Below are positions 49,845-61,488 of a DNA stretch of 64,000 bases, piece after piece. Origin of the DNA: Watersipora subatra (Eukaryota > Bryozoa > Gymnolaemata > Cheilostomatida > Watersiporidae); the NCBI RefSeq assembly GCF_963576615.1, contig NC_088715.1, forward strand, positions 52,616,007 through 52,680,006. The letters run 5' to 3'. A program made the position numbers and the translations under genes. Every line of letters begins with the position of its first letter. Within the stretch, counting starts at the first letter, position 1. The notes under the pieces were generated by a model. It saw only the letters and a program-made list of their open reading frames with translations. It had not been told where the DNA came from and made no database searches.

Positions 49845-50945
49845 GCCAAATAAATCTGTCTATTTGTGTATAATCCTTTCAGATGGGTAAGTTTTAAGAA
49901 AATCTTGACAATTTACAAAGACTTGGTAACATATTTAAATAGGCTTAAATGTGTTTTGTATCGTTATTATACTTTAACGACTTTACAAAACGATGGTTAA
50001 ATTTATTGATGAGATTTCAGTACAAGGGTTTGTGACGGCCGTTAATGGATAATTTTCGTGAGTTGTGTGCACATGTGCATTTATCATAAATCTCCCAACC
50101 AATCGCCTTGCTCTTGTTGGACGTGGGAATACAGTAATAATAAAAAACCAATGCACAATTTTGTTTACATTTCAAAACGTCATAGCTAACAATATCAAGA
50201 AGTTGTGATATTTACATAGATTTTTAGAAAATCTATTTAACAAAACTATTCAGAAAAAATAATAACTGTAACATATTGCCCATTACCGATGTTGTTAGTG
50301 CGACTATAACACTTCAATAGTCATCCAAACTTATAATTAAATATTGTAATAATCTCATAAGAATCGTTAGAAAAAGATATCATCGTCATTTCCTTTACTT
50401 TCACTGCGTTGGACATCAGTTAGAATACCAAAGTACTCAAAAGTGTTTAAAATGTCAGTTACTTTGAAATCGGCAAAAAAAAACAATTATATTTCAGTAC
50501 TCATACGTTAATTACAGAAAACTTCGGCAATTCGGCAATGCTATAGACTGGTGAAATGTGCATTTTATTTTTTCGTGAAATGCACACAACTTAATGGTTC
50601 TATTCTCTGTTGCTGGGCGTTTCAATTGCCAGTCTTAATTCTGATAAAAGTAAGGCTTGGCAAGTTTTAATAACGGTTTTTGGCCAAATTAATCTGTCTA
50701 TTTGTGTATAATTCATTCAGATGGGTAAGTTTTAAGATACTGTAGACACTTTTCAAATACTTTGTAATATATTTAAATAGGTTTATATGTGTTTTGTATC
50801 ATTATTACACTTAAACGACTCCACAGAAAAATGGTTAAATTTGTTGATGAGATTTTGGTGCAAGGGTTTGCGACATTGTTGATGAATAATTTCGTGAGTT
50901 GTATGCACATGCATTTATTATAAAACTCTCAAACATTTGCTCCGC
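49845..50945. repeat. Pair of direct repeats, each about 270 bp
   Basis: 49845-50115 and 50680-50945 share AATCTGTCTATTTGTGTATA, AGATGGGTAAGTTTTAAGA and a GTGAGTTGT...CACATG end. They are separated by about 570 bp of AT-rich sequence with no gene seen. Confidence 0.65.
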
Positions 50946-51068
50946 TCGTTTGGTCGTGGGATTATTTTACATTTTTTATTTATTTTACTCGTTTTAACCG
51001 TTGAGTTTTAGACCTGCTTTTTAGCAAAAAAGTGTTGTTAGAAATATGTTTATAGTCTTCAGTTTTAA

Positions 51069-52190
51069 GGTAGCCAACGAGTTATTAAATTCGAACTATA
51101 CCTAACAAATGGATAGAAAGCTGTCATTTTTCTGGTAAATTGAAGAGCTTCCATATTATGTTTATTAGAAGCTGAGTTGATGAAAATTACACTGCTTTTT
51201 AGGCAATCATTAAGTCTAGGATTTGATATTAGTGAGTGTAAAATAGTTTTTATTTACATGTAGGTTCACTAAAACTACGGTCTAAACAATAGAAACTCCA
51301 TGAATTGTAATTTGATTCAATGCATATTTGAAGCCAGGAGAAAGTTAGTATAAGGTTTACGAAGTTTTATTTTTAAAATATTTTTAACTTCCTTTCAGAT
51401 TTTTAAGTAAAAACAAATTTTATTTTTGTTAAAATCTTACTAAAATTATAAACACCAAGTTTTGTTTGTTTTTTTGACCATGTAGCGGAAGAAAATTAAC
51501 TATTATGGTTATTGTGTATGGTTATTGTAGGCTTTATCCTCTTTTTAATTTTATAGAGAGCGAAAAAAGCTGCTAAAGCTGGAACTAAAGATTGTGAGTG
51601 CAAGGCAGGTTCTGCTGGACCTAAGGTGATTAGTCTTTACAAGAGATACGTTGAAGAAACTTAAAGTTTTTTTTATAAAAGTGTAGCGTAAAAACATTTC
51701 AATTTTTACTCTTTAAGGCTCTCAGGAAGTCAAAAGAAACCAAATCAACAGTATTTTAAGGGATTCAATGGCAATAGTTTGCCTGGTCTAAGGACACCGG
51801 GGCCAAAATGACTTAAGTGAGATAAAAGCAAACCAGGCAACTCTGGCCCTAAAGGACCAACCAGTAAAAGCGGGAGTTCAGATGGTAAAGGTCCTCCTAG
51901 AACTCATGGTTCCCAAGAAGTTCCAGTGCCTAAAGGACAAAATGGAACCGCTGGAAAAAATGGTAATAACAGTAAAGATGGTAAGAAGAGTGCTGCTTGT
52001 AGTCCTGGAAAAACTGGACAACAGAGACCAACAGGGACCAACAAAAACAAGTTGACCTGAAGGTAACAGAGGAGCAACAGATTATAAAGGACCTGCTGGA
52101 AGCAAAGTTAAAAAGGGTGACAAAGGAGATATAGGAACATCTGGATTTCAAAGTTCTCATGTTGCCTCAGGTCATGATAGCAAAAATGAT
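51069..52190 (+). pseudogene. Type 2 collagen pseudogene
   Basis: Three exon remnants line up with the complete type 2 gene. The stem exon 51069-51134 keeps its 66-nt length but has lost the AG acceptor (now AA) and carries TAG at 51114-51116. The next exon (51557-51625) is open, but its convertase motif reads RAKK instead of RAKR. The Gly-X-Y exon (about 51719-52190) shows lost glycines, stops and frameshifts and breaks off where the functional gene reads GSDGKDGG. No anchor exon with an ATG was found upstream, and no terminal exon downstream. Homologous intron sequence begins at about 51.0 kb, so the copy was DNA-mediated and not retroposed. Confidence 0.85.
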
Positions 52191-53251
52191 TAAAAAAATG
52201 ATTAAAAAATAATTTGATTAGACTGATATTAGAAAATTACCAGAATTTAATCATCTTTGCTCAAAATTGATTGGTTTCGCTTGTTGCTAAAAATTGTAAA
52301 ATATGAATTATTACAAGGCCATTAACTCAGCTTAGCTCAGAAAGATAGGTGTAAAACCAAAAGGTCTATCCCTTTCTATTAGATCTATCACTCTTGTGCT
52401 AGAGCTATACGTTTTCTGTTCTGTCATAAACTGCTACAAGCTGATATCCCTCTGTATCAAATCCTAATGAAAAAAGTTGGAGCTCTTTTAAAAATTATGT
52501 TTTAAAATTATGAATTTTGATATGAACAGTTAAGATCAGTGTCTAAATGCCCTTAAAGACAATGAGCTACCTTTATTATTAGATATTTGATGTCTAAAAA
52601 CTGAAGATTGCATCTAAAACCTGTGTGTATGCTGCATACATGCTAATCAAAAACAGTATTCAGTAATGAATGTCGTGATACAAATAGTGGGAATTAGTGT
52701 TAGTGAAAAGATTTTGATCATTTTATTTTGACTATCAAATTGACTTCTTGTAATAATTCTAGTTTAAATCTTAACTGAAATTAGGAATCACAAAATATGA
52801 AGAAGCATTGTAACAGGTATTTATACACTTGTAAAAACAAGTGTTAGCCCTGCAAATCTTTTTAGCACTTCTTTCCTAGACAGCTTTTAAATAATCACCT
52901 TTTATAGCTGTTAGCCACACCTGTTTTTTGACCTCCTCGGTGTTTTTGTATCTTTGTCTTGTAGCTATAAAATTTTATTTAAGTAGCATCAAAAATACTC
53001 GTATGATGTAATAATTTGCTAGATAATTTTGCTATAAGATTAGCTACAGATAGACAGCAAAAGGTGTAAATGAATATCTTTTGATAAACTCATATTTTAG
53101 AATAAATATTACGAGTGCTGTTTTATTGGAGCAGTATAGCTCATAGGGCTTGCTCACATTGTTAATCTAAAGGCGAAAAAACTTTCACAAAATTACAAAT
53201 ATAACACAACTAGTTCACACCACCTTTTTTTAAATTTGGTGTAATTCAGCC

Positions 53252-53259
53252 TATAAATT
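53252..53259 (+). promoter_or_regulatory. Possible TATA box
   Basis: TATAAATT, 120 nt upstream of the candidate signal-peptide ATG at 53372. Weak evidence in AT-rich DNA. Confidence 0.25.
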
Positions 53260-53371
53260 TCTCCAGCAGTAAATTTGTATCTGCGGATTTGTTTCTCAAT
53301 TTGTTAATTTTATCCTAATAGAAAAAAAACTACTTTAGCTCACTCGCGGTCTGTTAGTAGAATTAACTAAG

Positions 53372-53647
53372 ATGAAAAAATTTTATGCTGTGCTTACTTC
53401 TCTATTGATTATAGCTGTCACTTTTCCTTTGACAGGTAAAAGTACACCTGACAGCCGACACTGTTCTCTGCTCAACTATTAACAAAACTGTTACACGCAG
53501 CTATCTGCTACAGCTGTAGTTTGTGTGAACACTTGACTACTGAATAGCTAAGCTTATCTGTTCTTTGATAGCTAGCAAACCAAATTTTGTAATTTTGTAG
53601 AGGGAGTAAAAAGCACAAACAAAATGTTTCAAAAGCGCAGAACTTGA
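53372..53647 (+). CDS. Tentative small secreted peptide gene (signal-peptide exon)
   Basis: The ATG at 53372 opens MKKFYAVLTSLL, followed by a hydrophobic run (IIAVTF) and PLT, a good signal-peptide shape. A donor GTAAAA follows at 53436, making a 64-nt phase-1 exon. One possible second exon (after the TTGTAG acceptor, 53601-53647) would end in a short basic tail, KMFQKRRT, giving about 36 aa. Without splicing the frame also stops after 36 codons (53480-53482), with one Cys. I do not recognise a family. The exon pairing is a guess. A chance hydrophobic frame is the main alternative. Confidence 0.25.
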
Positions 53648-54400
53648 TGTCGTCTCACCTCTTAACAAGGGCTAATAACTCCTTTCAATCACTCAAATTT
53701 GTTGGCTTGGCGACGTTTGTCTCTATACAGTGGGTCTCAACTTCAGTTCCATTAAACTCTAAAAGTTGGATGAGTCAGTGTCGGGGGTTTAGTGGAGGCT
53801 TCCCAAAAAGCAACAAAAGAACTCACATTAATAGGCAAGGTTATGTTTTTTATAAAAAGTTTTATAATACGTTGTGGATTCAGGCATTGTATTGATTTTG
53901 TTCTTTTAACACTGCGTTTTTTATACAAAACTCATTTTGCACATTAAAACTCACACTTACATATATGATTCCGGAAATCCCTCCTGATCATTTTTGATAT
54001 GTTTAAAATAAAATTGAAACTTGTATTATTGTATAGCCAACATGTTTCTGAACAGCTTGATATATAATTTGCCATGGTTTGAAGAGAATTAAAGCCAATA
54101 ACCTCTAATACATTTACAAAATAGTCAATAATATATGATGAGTTCAAACTTTTGTCCAGCACTGTACATCTCGAATGTTAAAAAATCATATTGCATTTTT
54201 TTAATAAAACTGCTTTAATTACAGAGCAAAGGAAACTGTTGGGAATCAGAACACTGTGATTACGCATGAGAACCACTGATTTGTAAACAAACAAGTTAAT
54301 TCCGTGAAGTTAGCCCTGCATAACACTACCGGTTTTTGAAGATTTTAAATTGTAAATCAAGAGGTTAATACATAGCTTAGATCAATTTTAGTATGTTTAT

Positions 54401-54850
54401 TCAAAGTTTGACTTGCAACAAAATTCACATTACAGTTATTTGGTATCAACAGATTTACCATGTCTTACTCTGCTATGTTGTAGGTTCAAAATATGTGGAA
54501 ATGTGATAACAAGCTCTTAAAAGCCTAAGAACAAACAGTTAAAAAGTTGCTGTAGGTTGGAATTCCTTTATTTTGTTGACGTAATCAACTCGACGTGGTT
54601 ATTGTTTAAACATGTGACGCTATTATGTAAATTGAAAGGCCAATAAAAAGCTCAATATAAAACCTTTCGTAGCACTAGTTTATGACAACCTCTTTGGGTT
54701 TCACGGTAAAGCACATATCAAATATAGATGCTCATTACTATACAGTTTCGTTTCAGCATGGTCTAATCATTTAGATCCATATTTTTTTCAAAAAGGCATG
54801 AAAAACTTTTACAGCATGTTTTGACTATCACAAAAGCCCAGAGGATGATA
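54401..54850. mobile_element. TTAA foldback family, partial copy 6
   Basis: Starts TCAA-AGTTTGACTTGCAACA, with the conserved GTCTTACTCTGCTATGTTG and GCACTAGTTTATGACAA words. The second inverted end is missing. Confidence 0.6.
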
Positions 54851-55199
54851 GTGTTTAAGTTGTTTAAGTGTTGAGTTTAAGTTACCAAATGTCACAAGTG
54901 ACCAAAAATATTACAAAAAACTTATGCGAAACTGCTACTGCAGTGGTAGCATTTTAATAAGGTAGCATTAAAAATGTTATCATATTATGCAATAACTTGT
55001 TAGTTAATTTCCTCTATAGGAATAGCTGAGGATAGACAGAAAAATTTGTAGATAAATAACTTTTAATAAACTTATATTTTAGGAATGCATACTACGAGTG
55101 CTATTTCATGAGAGCAATGTAGCTCATTCAGCTCTTTTACATTGCCAATCTAAAGGTTAAACAAGTTCCACAAAATTACATGAAAAGATAAGTCAGAGC

Positions 55200-56476
55200 G
55201 ATATGCATTTTTGTCATCATGCGACTAACTACAAAATTTTGCATAAAATATAAAATTGGGAGCTTTATTGCTAGCACTGCGCTATTCAGTCTGTTTTTTC
55301 AACTCCTCCATAGTTAAAAAAACGATGAAAAATTGTTTTCAAAATATAAGCATACTCATGTTATTTTAAAAATGCTGCAAGCATTTTTTTTGGGTAAACG
55401 CTTTAGTGATGTACCTACAATTTATCAACATTCAAAAAGGAAAATCAAGAATATGTGTAACCAGGTATTAATATATGTAGGTGGAAAAGATGCTTAAAGC
55501 TAAAAGTTATGTTTCACCAATAAATCCTGCTGATATAATAAGTAATAATCTAATAAATAAAAATGCTTCAACAAAGTTGAGTTTTATTCAAACAGGCTTG
55601 ATAGGAAGCTTCGGTTTTTACGTATTATACAATCGTTTCAAGCTGTTATAATGCTATATTCTGTTAAAGTGGATTTAGTTGGATTTATTATATCTTAATA
55701 GCATGGTTTGGCAGAATATGTAATAGTTTGGAATAGTATGGTATAGTATATGATAGCCTCAAGCCGATATAACGTTGTCTTTTACTAAAGTGAAAGTAGT
55801 TAGAAATCCTATATAATGTTGATATGAATTAGTTAATAATTTAATACATTTTTCATTACAGAAAAAGAGTATTTGGGGAAAAATAGAACTCAAGCTGATT
55901 TAGTTTTTGAAATAAAAAACATTTTAAGTTTAAACAGAGATGCGTGTGAGCAACTAATGCAGGATAGAGTCTGTCTCCTCTGCTCTAGACATAGCTTTTA
56001 GTTATATAGCAAGTTATATAGCAAGCGTAAATACAAAAAGGCACAGTCTTCTACTAGCCTAAGCTGGTTGCAGATATAGGGCTAAACTAAGATTTTTTGC
56101 TAATATAACTCCAAGTTTAGTGGCAGCATTCAAATAAAAATAGCGGTGCTTAGTTTTAAAATTAGATTGTATATGCTCCTTTAGAAATGCCTAAGAATAT
56201 TAAATGTTGGCTTATTAATGATCAACCTTATTGATTTTTTGTTTTGTCTATTTTAGCTGCAAATGCCAACACAGGTTTTAGCTTGAAGTTTATTGTTTCA
56301 ACATATGTGAATGGTTTTATATGTTTTTAAAACAGCTGTTACTGAAATCCAAAAAATTGTTGATATTATTGATCACTGTAGAACTTGGTCATCATATAAA
56401 AATAGCAGTAGGTAAATTGTGATTGCTGGGCGATTCTTACTCGAATTGTTTCCTGTGTTTACATTACATAAATAGG
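55200..56476. other. Intergenic, nothing recognised
   Basis: AT-rich, short frames only. Confidence 0.4.
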
Positions 56477-56834
56477 GTAACGGTGCATCTTAGGTCGGTA
56501 CAACGCGCATACAACGCATGCACGACGCACATACATGGCACTTGCACAAACATTGCAGACACAACGCGCTCACACTATCATCGCACCGCACATACTATGT
56601 CAACAGATAATAAATAGAATACTTTGTGTAATGTTTTAAACCTGCTTCATTAACAGACTATAAATATAAATAAAATATTGATTAATAATATAATATTATT
56701 ACTACTATTATTATTACACATTAATATTATTAATAATATTAATGTGTTAACAGTGTCACGTTGTGGCGCATGCGTTGTTAATTACTTGTGTCGGCGTTGT
56801 ATGCACGTTGTACCGACCTAAGATGGACTGTTAC
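56477..56834. mobile_element. MITE of about 358 bp with inverted repeats of about 39 bp
   Basis: The left end GTAACGGTGCATCTTAGGTC continuing to CAACGC is matched, inverted, by the right end (GTAACAGTCCATCTTAGGTC as reverse complement). The terminal repeats are locally GC-rich with many ACAACGC and GCATGC words. The centre holds a perfect AT palindrome (ATTAATATTATTAATAATAT, near 56718-56745). The target duplication is not clear. No transposase frame. Confidence 0.7.
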
Positions 56835-59778
56835 TATAAATATGACATTAACGGGCTGTTACTTCATTGACTATGAATATTCATTACGTGGGCAAAGAGG
56901 ATTTTAATCTTATATAGAATAAACAAAAAAAACTTTCACATTTTCAATTTTTAGATTGCCGTCGCTCCTGCAAAAATGTCTAGACATGTCTAGACATGCT
57001 TGGGCAAAAATGTTTTGTAGGGTTCACCTGTGTCCTTGACAATCATAGAGAAAATCTTTAGCTAAAATCAGTCCGTATAGAGGTTGTTATTGCTTTGAAG
57101 CTTATAGCCATTGTTCTACCATAGTAAAAGCTGAGATTACTATTATTATTCTACCATAATAGTAAAGGCTGAGATACTAGTCCCAAATATCAAAGTCATA
57201 TGTTCTGTCAAATATAGTCTTAACCTACATGTAGAATACTCTGTGTCTGATTTATAGTTAATCCTAGCTCATTCCTAATTAAAGAAATGCAATCTGTTTT
57301 CTCATTTTAAAGAAAATGTAAAGTTAAACGTTGGTGTTGTTTGTTCACATCAAACTAGTTTTTGAATAGCTAAAGACTAACTGAAAATAACTTAATTGTA
57401 TTTATTCTAAACTGTTGTAAGCTCAAAAGAATGTTTTTTTAGTTTGCTCACACACTCTTGGACATGTTTAAATTTCCTAGGGCATTTTCCTATTCAAATC
57501 AAAACAACTGCTTCTTTTCAAAAGATGCAGTTGTTTTCATAAGTATACTTTTATTTAACTCATCTAATCTACCACAGATGTTCTAAGTCATGCTAGTTTT
57601 AAGTATATACATTTTTCATAGCATGCTTTCTAAGGGTTACCTTTTACTAAATTACTAAAGGGTTACTTTTTACCAAATTTAATAGAAGCCAGATTGTCAT
57701 TAATTGATAAAAGCCAAGATAACATGACTTGTTAGCCTAGAAATACTTGTCATTTTTTACTAACAAAAGTATTGGCTTCATATTATCTTACATAGTGATT
57801 TATATTTAAAGAGGCTTAAAACTGAGAGTTATTTCTGTTGGATGCAGTTTATTGCGTTTTCAACAAAAAAACTACCATCTTGCAACATTAATATTTTCCC
57901 TCTCTTGATTATCACTGATTTAAAAGATGGAGAATGTACCGTTTGAGCTGTTTAAACGGTGAGTGTTTTTATAACAGTTTCACACTTTTCAAAATGAAAC
58001 TTGCCGGTTTTATGTGAGTAATATGCTATTTCAATTGCAATAGGGGTGATTTTGAGCTTGCAATGCAAAAAAGTTTTCTTTTTATGAGAACAGCTTTGGC
58101 TAAGCTCTTGTTTTTTCATAACCTCTAAACTTGAAGAGCTGCAGAGAGCTCCACAACTGCTGCTAAATATTGCAAGATGTAGCCTAAGATCCATACACAA
58201 AACAGCCCTTGTTGAAATAGTAACACTTTGGTAGCATCAATAAAAGCATCCAAAAAGAAGTTTTTGTAATTTTTGACTCAGTGATTTTTATTACTTTGCC
58301 AACAAGACCTTTCACATTACCATCTTAAATTTAGTACACCCCACAGCTTTCACATGCCTGCTTAATGCAAACTAATGGAATTTGTGCAAGATTCTTTTTT
58401 ATGTATGCAAAGCTTGTCTCACCAGCATGTCCAGATAACTCTAACTTTACCAAAAGCTTAATTGTCGCAACTTTGAATAAAAAATAGCAAAAAGAGTAAC
58501 CAGTTTCTATAATCACAATGTACTCATACAAACTATAAAATTTTTTACCCCACATTATCCTAATTCATTTATTTATAATGTATATTAAGTTCATTTAGCA
58601 ACAACAGTGCTGGTGTTGGAAACCCACGACAAAAAGATTAAATTTTCATAGCGTTTTATGACTTGCAGTAATAAAAATAGAAAATAACCAGCTGTTTTGA
58701 GTGTTTTGCTTTAGCCTTCAATAACCAACACAAATATGTTTAGGATAACTATTAAAACCTTATAGAGTTTCTTCAGAGATAGCTGCTGCTAATTCAATGC
58801 ATATCAATGGTGGCTACAAAATAAGTGCTCGGAGAGCTTCTAGTAGTTGCTTTGTAGATTTTTATTTGTTCAATTACAAAATTTTATTGTGATCAAACAA
58901 ATTATTAACAGCTATATTCAGCAATAAAATGCTTTCTGGTTTTTACTTCTGTTTATTTTGAGCTTGAAGTATAAAGATATGGGATTTTCAAAAGTTAATA
59001 TTGTTATACTATCATCAGGCAAACAGCATTTAGAATTTGTAGAAGCCAGAATACATCTTGGTCATTTTTTCTAAGCTTTGTTTTGAAGGCTATGTTAGAC
59101 CAGCTAAAGTGAAACAAGCAGTCAATACCATGGTGTTAAAAGTGAACTTGCATAAAATTCTAGTAGATTTTATGAGAAAGTATTGATATTTTTCTATCCT
59201 TGGCAATTGTTTGTGGTTTTTGAGGTGATCTGACTGTCAGGATGTTTCAAAATTAAAATGTATAAAACGTGGTCGTTACTAAGACGGTTAGATCCTATCT
59301 AATTTCAAATATAGCATATTTGAAAAATTTATTATAGTTGTAGATGTAGCTTTTTTTCACTAAATAAAAAAACAATTTACATGAAAATGTCTTATAATGT
59401 TTGTAGCTGTTTCAGCAGCCAAAGCTCAAGGGTATCACAAGAACCTTTTTTCCTTCAGATTGTCTGCATCATTTGGTATTTGGGTACAACACTGCTTGTT
59501 GTAAAGCCATGTTGATCTACATAACATTTTAATTATCTGCTAATATGATCTAGTTGAGATGTCTTGTGATGTTTTGTAAATGCCTTCCCTTTTGTGATTT
59601 TAAAATGAGTCTTAAGCCGTGAGTAACAATTTTTTTATGCTTTCCTTACCATTATATATTAATCATAAAGAGTAAAAATATATATCAAATTAAATCTATA
59701 ACATATTTAAATTGCAAAACAGTTCAGTCAAAAAAATGGTATTCAGGTCCTTCAGAAGCCAATATATGTGATTCATTT
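56835..59778. other. Intergenic downstream of the type 3 gene, nothing recognised
   Basis: AT-rich. Frames at 57952-58200 and 58331-58555 have no family features. No canonical AATAAA was spotted close to the type 3 stop codon. Confidence 0.4.
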
Positions 59779-61488
59779 CTAGTAGTCTCCCTTGTTGTCA
59801 CCTCCTCCGTACTTGTAGTGAGATCCTTTTGGTCCAGGTTCACCCTGCAATGCATTAATCATAGTTTAGTTTTGTATGATAGAAATTGGCTTAAAAACTA
59901 TATATATTAACAAAGGGTCTATTGATATAAAGCTTGCATCACAATGAGGTGCTGCATTAACTTGCAACACATGAGGGAGAGTTAACATAATTTATGATAC
60001 CTTTTGGCCTTTGGGACCTTTGGGTCCGGTATTGCCTTTTGGTCCAGGGTTACCTCTGGGTCCAGCAGGTCCATCTTTTCCTTTCATACCAGTGTTTCCT
60101 TTAGGTCCTGCTGGACCAGTTTTTCCTTTGTCTCCAGCTGGACCACGCTCACCATCTTCACCGTCTTTGCCAGCTGGTCCTGGGTTGCCCTGGGGACCTT
60201 TAGGGCCAGGTGCACCAGGCTCTCCCTTGCTTCCTGCATTTCCGGGCTTGCCAGCTGGTCCACGGTTTCCTTTAGGACCAGCTGGTCCTTTACCTCCAGT
60301 TGCACCTTTAGGACCAGGGCCTCCTGGATTTCCTTGAGCACCCTTTGCACCATCTTTGCCATCAATTCCATCTTCACCATCATTTCCGGGATTTCCACGT
60401 GGACCAGCTGGGCCTTTGTTTCCTTTTGGACCAGCATTTCCCTTTGCACCAGTATTGCCAGCGGGGCCGCGTTCTCCTTTAGGTCCTTTTGGACCACCGG
60501 GACCATCTGATCCTCTGTCTCCCTTAGGACCAGGCTTTCCAACACCTGGTTTGCCAACACCTGGATGTCCCTTTGCTCCTTGATCTCCCTTATCTCCAGG
60601 TCTGCCAGTGTTTCCCTAAAAGCGTTTTGCCAACATGATGAACTCAAGACTTTGTTTCCAGTTTTACATTTTTTAAAACCTTCACAATATAAAGTACTAA
60701 AAAAGAAATAAAAATTTTGTTCAAGTATGTAAATAGAATGAATCAAATTCTTACCTTTGGCCCAGGTGGTCCCTTGGGACATTTGCAGTTACCTCCTTTG
60801 GAAAATGTTCTCTTTTCTCTCTGCAAGATAATTAAGTTATTATTGCTAATAGAGAATTTTATTTTTCTTCAGTAGTAACTTGTTTTTATTTTACATATAA
60901 TCCCATAGTTTGCCAACAGGTCATAAGTTGCAGTTAGCTAAGGTGAGAATGTGAAAAAAACGAAACAATGCCAATTAAAAATTTTATGACAGTACACTTC
61001 TTATTTTATTTTATCTAGTTGCATGGACCAACTCTACATCATTGATCATTCAGAAGGTAAACAGTTTCTAATATGCATGTAGATAAGATGGATCTTTTCA
61101 TTTTTAGCAAAATAATTCATATAAATACAAAACAAAAATATTTTCATCTTACCAGTTCTTCATCTTCTGCAAGCTCTACATGATCCATGCCTTGTTGAGC
61201 CAACTTCACCTCAAGTTCACCAATCTTTTGTGCCTCCTAAAGAACAGTAAGTTTCTTTTGTGACACAAAATTGACCAACCAGTTCAATTTCTACCAGTAT
61301 ATTCAGCCAGTAAAATCTGAAATTGGAGTTATTCTCACCTGATCAAACTTGTTATACATGTAGTTGAACATGATAATATTGCTGACAATTAGACCCAACA
61401 TGAAGAGAGCAATGAGGGCAGTTCCATAGCCAAACGCTTTAATTTTAGCTTTGTTGGCTATTGCTGTTGATATATCTCCTTTCTCCAT
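59779..61488 (-). CDS. Membrane-anchored short collagen, type 3, tyrosine-tailed (326 aa)
   Basis: Coding exons in order are 61339-61488, 61153-61236, 60755-60820, 60001-60615 and 59779-59844. All joins are GT-AG and phase 0. The anchor (MEKGDISTAIANKAK, helix at about 21-43) is almost that of type 1. The stem ends HVELAEDEEL, REKR is at 79-82, and a longer linker (TFSKGGN) precedes CKC. The collagen exon is again 205 codons with two Gly-X doublets (GHPGVGKPGVGKP) but differs widely from type 1 and is richer in acidic triplets (GEDGIDGKDG, GKDGEDGERG). The last exon is 66 nt and ends GSHYKYGGGDNKGDY, three tyrosines in a non-helical tail that could serve cross-linking. Intron 1 lacks the SINE found in type 1 genes. 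Inferred as an older paralogue and a possible partner chain. Confidence 0.92.

Larger units (their letters stand above)
52980..55200. repeat. Diverged direct repeats of about 230 bp
   Basis: 52980-53215 and 54960-55195 share GTAGCAT, GATAGACAG and TACGAGTGCT words in the same order. No coding content in either. Confidence 0.5.
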
